Positions 1 to 6,454 of a DNA stretch of 6,454 bases are shown in pieces. Source of the stretch: an uncultured Lentisphaeria bacterium. GTDB taxonomy: Bacteria > Verrucomicrobiota > Lentisphaeria > Victivallales > Victivallaceae. The first letter of the stretch is position 1, and every line of letters begins with the position of its first letter. The DNA is taken from positions 1 to 6,454 of the forward strand of contig CAIJKT010000795.1 of assembly GCA_903821255.1 (NCBI GenBank), read 5' to 3'. A model generated the notes under the pieces. The model was not told where the DNA came from and ran no database searches. It saw only the letters and a program-made list of their open reading frames with translations. The position numbers were made by a program, and so were the translations under genes.

Positions 1-7
1 ATAAATA

Positions 8-31
8 ATTACCGAATTGAAGTGCGGTAAT
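8..31. promoter_or_regulatory. 7-bp inverted repeat upstream of lon (operator or weak terminator)
   Basis: The arms ATTACCG (8-14) and CGGTAAT (25-31) are perfect reverse complements separated by 10 bases. They lie about 85 bp upstream of the lon start codon. The repeat could be a binding site for a dimeric regulator. It could also be the weak terminator hairpin of a gene to the left, since an AT-rich but not pure-T stretch follows (32-48). It does not match the CIRCE heat-shock operator (TTAGCACTC-N9-GAGTGCTAA). The symmetry is seen directly; the function is inferred. Confidence 0.3.
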
Positions 32-57
32 ATTATTTAAATTTATTTCCTGCTCAC

Positions 58-92
58 TTGCTACGCAAAGATAAAAATAAGATGTATATATT
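58..92 (+). promoter_or_regulatory. possible promoter region for lon
   Basis: A TTGCTA (58-63) resembles a -35 element, and the AT-rich run at 85-92 contains TATATA and TATATT, which resemble a -10 box. The spacing is 21 bp or more, longer than the ideal 17, so the match to a sigma70 consensus is poor. Some promoter for the lon transcript is expected in or left of this leader. The exact boxes are only a suggestion. Confidence 0.2.
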
Positions 93-104
93 ATTATGTT
101 CAAC

Positions 105-110
105 AGGAGG
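105..110 (+). promoter_or_regulatory. Shine-Dalgarno sequence of lon
   Basis: AGGAGG ends five bases before the ATG at 116. It is a near-perfect match to the anti-Shine-Dalgarno end of 16S rRNA at good spacing, and it fixes the lon start at 116. Confidence 0.85.
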
Positions 111-115
111 AAAAT

Positions 116-2551
116 ATGGCAGATAATAAAATAGGAAGCATTACCGTTAAAGGCGGCGGCATTCTCGGCAGCACGCGTAATGAAGAAAATTCTGTTCCTG
201 TATTGTGCCTGAAAGGAATACTGGTTTTTCCTTATACCTTGACGCCCCTGGTAATCGAAGGTCAGGACAATGTCCAGATGATTACCAATGCCACCAATGA
301 AAACCGTCTGCTTGGTATTTTCAGCGAATTACCGACCGATGAAATGCTCAGCGCGTCCGGAAATCAGCATAAGTTTGAGCCATTTGACTTTTTCGGCGCT
401 AAGATTTCCCGTGTCGGGGTAGTCGCCCGCATCGTCAAGATGCTGAATTTTCCGGATGGCACTGTCCGGGTGCTGGTGAGGGGAATCAAGCGGGTGAGCA
501 TGCTTAGAACCACGCGCGACAAGGATTCAACCAAATGCGCGATGGTGGATGATGTGGTCGAGTCTAAAGATGACAGCATGGAAACTGCGGCGATGATTAA
601 GAACAGCATCAACCAGTTTCAGGAGATTATTTCGTATTCGCCAAATTTCCCGGAAGAGCTGAAGATTGCAATATTGAATGTCAATGACAACTCCAGAGTA
701 GTTGACCTGATGGCAGACACTTTGAATATTTCATTCATCGAAAAACTCAGTATCCTGACCTTGCCGACTCTGCATGAAAGGCTGCAACTGCTGACTATTC
801 TGCTCAATCGCGAAGTGGAAGTCCTGCATCTTGGCTCCGAGATACAAAGTCAGGTGCATAATGCCCTGTCGCGCTCGCAGCGCGAGTTTTTTCTGCGGGA
901 ACAGCTCAAAACCATCAAAAAGGAACTGGGTGAAGAGAATCGCAATCCCGATGTCATTGCAATTGAAGAGAAGCTGAAGACATTGAAACTGCCGGAAAAT
1001 ATTGAAAAAGTGGTGCGCAAAGAACTGGAGCGGCTGGAAGTCATTCCTCAGGCCTCCGCGGAATACCATGTGGCCTATAACTATATAGACTGGCTGGTTT
1101 CGGTGCCGTGGAGCATTTTCTCCGAAGACCGGCTTGACCTCAAGGAAGCTGCAAAAATACTTGATCATGACCATTACGGGTTGAAGGACATAAAAGAGCG
1201 GATACTTGAATTTCTGGCTGTGCTTAAACTGAAAAAAGACCGCAAATCACCGATACTGTGTTTTATCGGCCCGCCGGGAGTAGGTAAAACTTCACTGGGG
1301 CAGTCTATTGCCAGGGCGATGCAGCGTCAGTTTGTCAGAATGTCGCTGGGCGGAATCAAGGATGAAGCCGAAATCCGGGGACACCGGCGGACCTATGTCG
1401 GTGCGCTTCCCGGCAGAATTATCCAGGGGCTGAAAAAAGCAGGAACTGCCAATCCGGTATTTATGCTTGACGAAATTGACAAACTTGGCAGTGATTACCG
1501 GGGCGATCCGGCTTCCGCAATGCTGGAAGTGCTGGACCCTGCGCAAAACAAATCATTTAACGATCACTTCCTGGAACTGGATTTCGATTTGAGTTCAGTG
1601 ATGTTTATCGCCACTGCCAATATAACGGACACGATTCCCGGACCGCTGCTGGACAGAATGGAGATCATTCATCTGCCCGGTTATACCGGATATGAAAAGA
1701 AGCAGATTGCCCGGCATTTTCTCATTCCAAGACAGTTCAAAGAAAATGGCTTGAAGTTGCGTCAGATCAGTTTTGCCGATGACGCAGTTGACGAGATCAT
1801 TAATTATTACACCCGTGAAGCCGGGGTGCGCACCCTTGAACGGATGATCGGTACTATTTGCCGTAAACTCGCCAGAAAAATTGTCGAAGGCGAAGTGAAG
1901 GATAAGGTAAAGACGATTATTGCCCAGGCTGATGTCAATTCATATCTCGGCACTCGCAAATTTCTCATGGATGAAGCTGACCGCAAGCCGGAAGTAGGCA
2001 CTGCGACCGGCATGGCCTGGACCAGCGCCGGCGGTACAATTCTGCCGGTTGAAGTAACCATGATGCCGGGCAAGGGTAATCTTAAACTCACCGGCAGTCT
2101 TGGCGCAGTCATGCGCGAGAGTGCTGAAGCCGCCTTCAGTTATATCCGCAGCAACAGCAGCATGTTGAAAGTCAATGACGATGTTTTCGAAAAGAACGAT
2201 TTTCATCTTCATGTGCCTGACGGCGCAACTCCGAAGGACGGCCCTTCGGCAGGCGTCACCATGGCGGTGGCTCTGGCATCCTTATTGATGGCGGCGCCGT
2301 CCAGGCCATCACTGGCGATGACCGGAGAAATCACGCTCCGGGGAAAAGTAACCCAGGTTGGCGGCATCAAGGAAAAAGTAATTGCGGCGTTGCGTTCAGG
2401 GGTGAAAACCGTGCTTATGCCGGAGTCCAACCGCAAAGACCTTGAAGATATTCCAGCCTACATCAAAGACAAACTGGAGTTCAAATTCGTGGACAATGCC
2501 CAGGATGCGATTTCATACGCGCTGGGTGCTGGCAGAAAAAGGAAGAAATGA
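116..2551 (+). CDS. lon: ATP-dependent protease La (LonA type)
   Basis: This is a cytoplasmic ATP-dependent serine protease that degrades misfolded and selected regulatory proteins; LonA enzymes form hexamers. The 811 residues contain all LonA parts in order. The N-terminal substrate-binding domain spans about residues 27-230 and is followed by a helical linker. The AAA+ module has Walker A GPPGVGKT at 385-392, Walker B MLDEID with D452/E453, sensor-1 N502, arginine finger R514 and sensor-2 R572. The C-terminal protease domain (about 620-805) has the catalytic dyad S711 in PKDGPSAG and K754 in GGIKEK; their 43-residue spacing equals that of S679/K722 in E. coli Lon. The protein is slightly longer than the E. 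coli enzyme (784), with a short N-terminal extension and a basic tail (RKRKK). No key residue is missing. The start is set by AGGAGG five bases upstream. Its stop overlaps the next gene's start in ATGA, implying cotranscription. Heat or stress control is typical of the family but not demonstrable here. Confidence 0.97.
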   Translation: MADNKIGSITVKGGGILGSTRNEENSVPVLCLKGILVFPYTLTPLVIEGQDNVQMITNATNENRLLGIFSELPTDEMLSASGNQHKFEPFDFFGAKISRVGVVARIVKMLNFPDGTVRVLVRGIKRVSMLRTTRDKDSTKCAMVDDVVESKDDSMETAAMIKNSINQFQEIISYSPNFPEELKIAILNVNDNSRVVDLMADTLNISFIEKLSILTLPTLHERLQLLTILLNREVEVLHLGSEIQSQVHNALSRSQREFFLREQLKTIKKELGEENRNPDVIAIEEKLKTLKLPENIEKVVRKELERLEVIPQASAEYHVAYNYIDWLVSVPWSIFSEDRLDLKEAAKILDHDHYGLKDIKERILEFLAVLKLKKDRKSPILCFIGPPGVGKTSLGQSIARAMQRQFVRMSLGGIKDEAEIRGHRRTYVGALPGRIIQGLKKAGTANPVFMLDEIDKLGSDYRGDPASAMLEVLDPAQNKSFNDHFLELDFDLSSVMFIATANITDTIPGPLLDRMEIIHLPGYTGYEKKQIARHFLIPRQFKENGLKLRQISFADDAVDEIINYYTREAGVRTLERMIGTICRKLARKIVEGEVKDKVKTIIAQADVNSYLGTRKFLMDEADRKPEVGTATGMAWTSAGGTILPVEVTMMPGKGNLKLTGSLGAVMRESAEAAFSYIRSNSSMLKVNDDVFEKNDFHLHVPDGATPKDGPSAGVTMAVALASLLMAAPSRPSLAMTGEITLRGKVTQVGGIKEKVIAALRSGVKTVLMPESNRKDLEDIPAYIKDKLEFKFVDNAQDAISYALGAGRKRKK
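2539..2543 (+). promoter_or_regulatory. Shine-Dalgarno sequence within the lon 3' end
   Basis: AAGGA lies inside the last lon codons (those for the basic RKRKK tail), four bases before the ATG at 2548. With the ATGA stop/start overlap, it supports translational coupling of the second gene to lon. Confidence 0.6.
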
Positions 2552-3306
2552 CAAATTCATTGGTCAAAATGCTGCTGCCGCTTCTGCTTTTCACTATCAT
2601 GATTCCAGCGGTGAGTGCAGAAAACCGGCTTGATAAGCTGGATTCTAAAGCTTTTCTGCTTAAAGCCCGCAACCCGGATAACCGCACATGGTGTACCATG
2701 GACGGCAAGGTGATCCACCGTAAAAGCGGCCTGGATACGGTCAGCGCCCCATTATACCTGGGTATTGCTTTCAATCCTGACCGGATGCTGGCACAGGTTG
2801 TGATTGATAATAAAGAAGGATATACGCTCGGGCAGGCCTACAGCGGGAATGACAGCACTACGGTTATTCCTTTGAACCCGGCCGGATACAAGAAATCAAT
2901 GCTGAGCGAATTCGGTTTGCGGGCGCAGGATCTTTCCATGAGCTTTCTTTACTGGAACCTTGAGCGAGAACTGGGGCGGGAAGATATCAAAGGCTCGGAA
3001 TGCCGGGTATTCATCCTGCGGGAACCCCGGAGCGGCGAGATCGCCAAAGTCTACATTAACAGCCAGTACTGTTTTCCGATGAAAGTCGAATGGTTCAAAG
3101 ATAAATATGTTGAAAATGAGGAACCATACCGGACGCTTGAAGCAGCTTCATTCAAGAAAGAAAAAGATTTCTGGATAGTGAATAAATTGAAACTGTATGG
3201 TCCCGGCTGGCGGACCAATGTCGAATTTGCCAATATTGATGTCGGCGTAACTGCGGAAAATATTCCTTCAAAACTTTTCAGAGAACTGCCGGATATTGTA
3301 AAGTAA
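2548..3306 (+). CDS. exported LolA-like outer-membrane lipoprotein-sorting family protein (TP-0789-like)
   Basis: The product is a predicted periplasmic protein of 252 residues. Residues 1-24 form a Sec signal peptide: a Lys at position 6, a hydrophobic core MLLPLLLFTIMIP, and AVSA before a likely cleavage at 24/25. There is no lipobox cysteine. The mature part has alternating short beta-strands, suggesting the curved beta-sheet of LolA-like proteins. The segments DLSMSFLYW (128-136), GSECRVFILREP (149-160), AKVYI (166-170), FPMKVEWF (176-183) and LKLYGPGWRT (214-223) fit my recollection of the family labelled outer membrane lipoprotein-sorting protein/TP-0789. Members are thought to bind lipid or lipoprotein acyl chains, but most are uncharacterised and this one need not be a LolA orthologue. 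It overlaps lon by four bases (ATGA) and is probably translationally coupled. C49, C152 and C175 could allow a periplasmic disulfide. The coding call is firm, the family moderate, the function inferred. Confidence 0.7.
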   Translation: MTNSLVKMLLPLLLFTIMIPAVSAENRLDKLDSKAFLLKARNPDNRTWCTMDGKVIHRKSGLDTVSAPLYLGIAFNPDRMLAQVVIDNKEGYTLGQAYSGNDSTTVIPLNPAGYKKSMLSEFGLRAQDLSMSFLYWNLERELGREDIKGSECRVFILREPRSGEIAKVYINSQYCFPMKVEWFKDKYVENEEPYRTLEAASFKKEKDFWIVNKLKLYGPGWRTNVEFANIDVGVTAENIPSKLFRELPDIVK

Positions 3307-3320
3307 CTACCGGTGATGCC

Positions 3321-4487
3321 TTACTTGGGATTGCCCAACTGCTGCTGAAGTTTTAAGGCTGATTCGTAATAGGCCAGTGAGGCGGCAGAATTCTTTTGTA
3401 CCGCGGCATTATCTTTCAGCAGACTTGACACCCTTTTCTGAGTATCAATGGCTTTCTGCAGCATCCCGCATTTATAATAGATCAGCGCCAGAGTATTTAA
3501 GCAGGCGGATTTCTGTTCCTCGGTACCGTTTTTTTCGATTGCCTGGCATGCTTTATCGGCTGCTTTCCAGGCTATTTCCAGTGTGCCCGGCAGATACGGG
3601 AAACGGTCTGTCAGTGTCAATGCCAGGTTATTAAGCTGATCCGGATTATCCGCAAAATTGACCATAAAAGTTTCAGCGGCAGGTAACAATTCTTTAGTGA
3701 ATGCCGGGTATCTGGCGATAAAATCTATTTTGATGAAGTTGAATCTGGCTATTTTCGGGTTCTCCTTTATCATTTTTGACAGGAACTGTATTGCTTCATC
3801 TGTTTTCTCATCATTTTCGTAAGCAAACATCATAGTTCTGAAGGCAAAACCGTCTTCTGAATCAATCTCAAGGATGCGTTGCGCAATTGATCTTACCATC
3901 TCGTTTTTCGACTGCATCATGGCAATCTGGAGTTCCTGGGTAAGTTTCGAAATTTCCCGCTGTTTCGACAGATTGAAGCGCCCCGTGTAAAATTTATCCA
4001 GTACCGTCGGCAAGTCTATAGCTTCGCCGCTCCAGATAATCTGATTGCCGTTGCCGATGATGAATACTTTGGGGAATATCCGGCTTTCGCCCATATAAGT
4101 TAATGTGGAAATGCTCTGGTCGTCCAGCACTATTCCAAAGTTCATTGTCGGATTGGACTCTATAAACTTTGTTACAGTATTTTCATCTTCACGGGTAACC
4201 GCAATGACTTTCAGACCCTGATCGCGGTATTTCTTCTGCAGATACATGAGCAGCGGGACTGCCTCGCGGCAGGGGCTGGACCAGGTTCCCCAGAATACTA
4301 TGGCAAAAAGCTTTTTGTCGGCGTTCTTGTCTTTTTTATCGAATTCGATCTTGACCGGCCCGTTCATCAACCATTTGGAAAGCTTCAGGGCAGGGGCTTC
4401 GCTTTCAGATTCCAGCGCGGAAGAAGGGAATCCCGCAAATAAACAGACTACGAGCAGCGATAATACCAGTACAGCTTTATTCATCAT
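3321..4487 (-). CDS. exported TlpA-like thioredoxin-fold protein with degenerate active site (SSPC) and TPR-like C-terminal domain
   Basis: The product is a 388-residue envelope protein. Residues 1-24 look like a Sec signal peptide, with hydrophobic core AVLVLSLLVVCLFAGF and a probable cut after PSSA. C15 is preceded by LVV, a poor lipobox, so lipidation is unlikely. Residues about 35-170 are a TlpA/AhpC-TSA-type thioredoxin fold, with the strand FAIVFWGTW, active site S70-S71-P72-C73 followed by REAVPLL, and cis-proline P139 in RIFPKVFII. The canonical motif is WCxPC, so the attacking cysteine is replaced by serine (codon TCC). Disulfide exchange of the usual kind is therefore doubtful; a chaperone, scaffold or monothiol role is possible. 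Residues about 175-385 are helical and repeat-like; 327-360 reads as a TPR (NTLALIYYKCGMLQKAID). C314, C329 and C340 lie in this part. The gene follows gatA by 21 bp and is probably cotranscribed. The second in-frame ATG (4484) has better Shine-Dalgarno spacing and may be the true start. Confidence 0.85.
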   Translation of the reverse strand: MMNKAVLVLSLLVVCLFAGFPSSALESESEAPALKLSKWLMNGPVKIEFDKKDKNADKKLFAIVFWGTWSSPCREAVPLLMYLQKKYRDQGLKVIAVTREDENTVTKFIESNPTMNFGIVLDDQSISTLTYMGESRIFPKVFIIGNGNQIIWSGEAIDLPTVLDKFYTGRFNLSKQREISKLTQELQIAMMQSKNEMVRSIAQRILEIDSEDGFAFRTMMFAYENDEKTDEAIQFLSKMIKENPKIARFNFIKIDFIARYPAFTKELLPAAETFMVNFADNPDQLNNLALTLTDRFPYLPGTLEIAWKAADKACQAIEKNGTEEQKSACLNTLALIYYKCGMLQKAIDTQKRVSSLLKDNAAVQKNSAASLAYYESALKLQQQLGNPK

Positions 4488-4490
4488 GCA

Positions 4491-4495
4491 CCTCC
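4491..4495 (-). promoter_or_regulatory. Shine-Dalgarno sequence of the TlpA-like gene; bears on start choice
   Basis: On the minus strand GGAGG (part of GGAGGTG) stands three bases before the first ATG (4487) and six before the adjacent second ATG (4484). Six is closer to the usual optimum, so initiation at the second methionine, giving 387 residues, is more likely. The protein is otherwise unchanged. Confidence 0.6.
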
Positions 4496-4508
4496 GGCAT
4501 TCAAAATT

Positions 4509-5987
4509 TTAGAGGCTGGGGAAAAATTCCCGAGTCGGTCGGTTCAGCTCAAATATTCTGGCTACTTTCAGCAGTTTCTCCTCCTGCATTGCCGGTGCTA
4601 TAAACTGTACGCCAACCGGCAATCCGGTTTCCGGACAGATGCCGGCCGGAACGCTGATGCCGCAGTTTCCGGAAAGATTCAGTGCGATAGTGAAGATGTC
4701 CGCCATATACATCTGCAGCGGATCGGATTTTTCTCCGAACTTAAACGCTGTTGTGGGTGTAACCGGCGTAAGGATCACATCGCATTTGGTGCCGGCGTTT
4801 TCAAAGTCCTGACGGATCAGGGTGCGTACTTTCTGGGCGCGCAGGTAATATGCGTCATAATAGCCGCTGCTGAGCACATAAGTGCCGAGCAGAATGCGCC
4901 GCTTCACTTCGTCGCCGAAGCCTTTGCCGCGGGATTTGAAATAGGTCTGAATCAGGTCCGGGCTTTCCGCCCTTGCGCCATAACGGATGCCGTCAAATCT
5001 GGCCAGATTGGCGCTGGCCTCAGCGGTCGCGATAATGTAATAGGTGGCGATTGCATATTTGGCATGCGGCAGCGAAACTTCCACCGTTTCGGCCCCAAGA
5101 TTCTTAACCGTTTCAACTGCCTTGTCAATGGCTTGTTTGACTGATGGCGTCAAGCCTTCTCCATTGAAATACTCTTTCGGAAGACCGATTTTTAGACCTT
5201 TCAAGGTTTCATTACCGGCTGCGCGGACGGCATCGGCAAAGCCTTGACAGGGGGCGGGCAGCGATGTTGAATCTTTCGGATCGTGTCCGCCGATGGAGTC
5301 GAGTATGATTGCGGCGTCAAGTACATCGTGTGCCATCGGACCGATTTGATCGAGCGATGAGGCGAAAGCGACCAGACCGTAACGGGAAACTCTGCCATAA
5401 GTGGGTTTAAGTCCGACAATTCCGCAGAATGCCGCCGGCTGACGGATAGAGCCGCCGGTGTCTGAACCGAGTGAAACCGGCACTTCAGAAGCAGCAACGG
5501 ACGCGGCGGAACCGCCGCTGGAACCGCCTGGAACACAATTCAAGTCCCAGGGATTGGCGGTTTTCTGGAATGCACTGTTCTCGCAGGACGAGCCCATGGC
5601 AAATTCGTCCATGTTGAGCCGTCCGGCCGGAATAAACCCTTTGGCCTTCAGTCTGGCAACAACCGTGGAATCATATGGCGAAACAACGGGTTCAAGTATT
5701 TTTGAAGCACAACTGCAAGTCTGCCCCTGGGTGACAATGCAATCTTTAATGCCGACAGGAATACCATCGTATGGACTTAACGGTTTGCCGGCAGCGCGCC
5801 GCTTATCGGATTCACCGGCGCGGGCCATAATATCGGCCTCATCTATTTTCAGGAAGGCTTTGACCTTACCGTCAACGCTTTTGATCCGGTCCAGATATGA
5901 TTGGCATAGTTCAACCGCAGTACAGGTCCCGGTGTTAAGCGCATCGGCGGCTTGAGCAACGGTCATTTTTTTGATATCAACTCTCAT
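4509..5987 (-). CDS. gatA: Asp-tRNA(Asn)/Glu-tRNA(Gln) amidotransferase subunit A
   Basis: This is the glutaminase subunit of GatCAB. It hydrolyses glutamine and passes ammonia to GatB, which amidates Glu-tRNA(Gln) and/or Asp-tRNA(Asn) in the cytoplasm. The 492 residues match the usual GatA length and the amidase-signature fold. The Ser-cisSer-Lys triad is intact: K81 in GIPVGIKD, cis-S156 in PGGSSGGS and nucleophile S180 in DTGGSIRQP. The 75- and 24-residue spacings equal those of S. aureus GatA (K79/S154/S178). NMDEFAMGSS (125-134), GLKPTYGRVSRYGL (192-205) and SLDQIGPM (211-218) are further GatA hallmarks separating it from generic amidases. The gene starts one base after the gatC stop (TAA-A-ATG) with only a weak Shine-Dalgarno (AAGGGA), so translational coupling to gatC is likely. 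gatB is not adjacent; the TlpA-like gene follows instead. Cysteines are frequent near the active site (C83, C91, C93, C135, C151). Confidence 0.97.
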   Translation of the reverse strand: MRVDIKKMTVAQAADALNTGTCTAVELCQSYLDRIKSVDGKVKAFLKIDEADIMARAGESDKRRAAGKPLSPYDGIPVGIKDCIVTQGQTCSCASKILEPVVSPYDSTVVARLKAKGFIPAGRLNMDEFAMGSSCENSAFQKTANPWDLNCVPGGSSGGSAASVAASEVPVSLGSDTGGSIRQPAAFCGIVGLKPTYGRVSRYGLVAFASSLDQIGPMAHDVLDAAIILDSIGGHDPKDSTSLPAPCQGFADAVRAAGNETLKGLKIGLPKEYFNGEGLTPSVKQAIDKAVETVKNLGAETVEVSLPHAKYAIATYYIIATAEASANLARFDGIRYGARAESPDLIQTYFKSRGKGFGDEVKRRILLGTYVLSSGYYDAYYLRAQKVRTLIRQDFENAGTKCDVILTPVTPTTAFKFGEKSDPLQMYMADIFTIALNLSGNCGISVPAGICPETGLPVGVQFIAPAMQEEKLLKVARIFELNRPTREFFPSL

Positions 5988-5988
5988 T

Positions 5989-6297
5989 TTATGCCATCCC
6001 TTCGCCCGGCAGAACTTGCGGTACTTTTAGCTGCTCTTCGTCAACAGTAGCGGGTGCGTTGGCCAGCATCGCTTCGCGGCTGAACGGCATTCCGGCACGG
6101 TCTTCGCGCCAGACATTGGTCATCGGGACGGCGTGAGCGGTCGGCTCAATGCCATCCACATTCAGTTCGCTGAGCTGCTCGATATAGCCGATAATCGCCT
6201 CCATATCATGCTGGAGACGTTCTTTGTCAGCCGGATCCAGTTCAATCCTGGCGAGGCTGGCGATGTACCCGACATCAATGCTGCTGTTGGCTCCCAT
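5989..6297 (-). CDS. gatC: Asp-tRNA(Asn)/Glu-tRNA(Gln) amidotransferase subunit C
   Basis: This is the small subunit of GatCAB, which wraps around the GatA-GatB interface and stabilises the complex. The 102 residues have the usual GatC size and pattern: a helical N-terminal half with IASLARIEL (12-20) and MEAIIGYIEQLSELNVDGIEPT (about 32-53, a leucine/isoleucine-rich helix ending in the VDGIEPT turn). It is followed by VPMTNVWREDRAG (57-69), REAMLANAPA (74-83) and the terminal VPQVL (92-96). The start at 6297 has AGGA (6308-6311 on the minus strand) ten bases upstream, a somewhat long spacing, and no other in-frame ATG occurs before the conserved region. It lies 24 bp after the upstream gene and one base before gatA, so it is part of the same leftward operon. 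Confidence 0.95.
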   Translation of the reverse strand: MGANSSIDVGYIASLARIELDPADKERLQHDMEAIIGYIEQLSELNVDGIEPTAHAVPMTNVWREDRAGMPFSREAMLANAPATVDEEQLKVPQVLPGEGMA

Positions 6298-6321
6298 AAC
6301 TGCTGATTCCTGTAAAACGGA

Positions 6322-6454
<133 letters not shown>

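Noticed and set aside
8..31. CIRCE (HrcA) operator upstream of lon
   Set aside because: The arms (ATTACCG/CGGTAAT) do not match the CIRCE arms, and the spacer is 10 rather than 9 bases.
731..1174. 147-codon open frame antisense to lon
   Set aside because: It is fully inside the well-supported lon gene, has no recognisable domain, and is explained by the codon bias of the sense strand.
2442..2633. 63-codon + strand open frame spanning the lon/LolA-like junction
   Set aside because: It overlaps two convincing genes in another frame and has no ribosome site or recognisable features.
4477..4500. Seven-codon mini-ORF (MPEVHDE) overlapping the TlpA-like gene start on the minus strand
   Set aside because: It has no ribosome site of its own and contains the next gene's Shine-Dalgarno; a chance open frame is the simplest explanation.
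5458..5955. 165-codon open frame antisense to gatA
   Set aside because: It lies opposite the conserved amidase-signature part of gatA and has a low-complexity Ser/Ala/Pro composition typical of a shadow frame.

Overview
The window looks like ordinary chromosome from a Gram-negative bacterium with moderate GC content. The PVC group (Lentisphaerota, Kiritimatiellota or Verrucomicrobiota) is my best guess. The reasons are two Sec-exported envelope proteins, one resembling the LolA-like TP-0789 family and one a thioredoxin-like/helical-repeat protein; a GatCAB system for tRNA amidation; and a gene tail resembling PPi-dependent phosphofructokinase. This assignment is inferred from gene content and is not certain. 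There are no RNA genes, CRISPR arrays, insertion sequences or phage genes, and base use shows no obvious sign of recent transfer.

Layout. Bases 1-115 are an AT-rich leader holding a 7-bp inverted repeat, a vague promoter-like stretch and a strong Shine-Dalgarno sequence. Bases 116-3306 (+) carry lon (LonA protease) followed by an exported LolA-like protein; the two overlap by an ATGA and are almost certainly cotranscribed. Bases 3321-6454 (-) carry a second, convergent unit transcribed leftward: the 3' end of a probable pyrophosphate-dependent phosphofructokinase, then gatC, gatA, and an exported TlpA-like thioredoxin-fold/helical-repeat protein. The two units meet tail to tail with a 14-bp gap and no recognisable intrinsic terminator.

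How the genes work together. GatC and GatA are two of the three subunits of the amidotransferase that converts Glu-tRNA(Gln) (and/or Asp-tRNA(Asn)) to the correct aminoacyl-tRNA; gatB is not in this window and does not directly follow gatA. Lon is the cytoplasmic ATP-dependent quality-control protease. The two exported proteins are probably envelope functions translated from housekeeping operons. The most notable point is that the thioredoxin-like protein has lost the first cysteine of its CxxC active site (Ser-Ser-Pro-Cys), so it is unlikely to be a conventional disulfide oxidoreductase. I found no convincing new multi-gene system; the findings are modest anomalies and regulatory possibilities.
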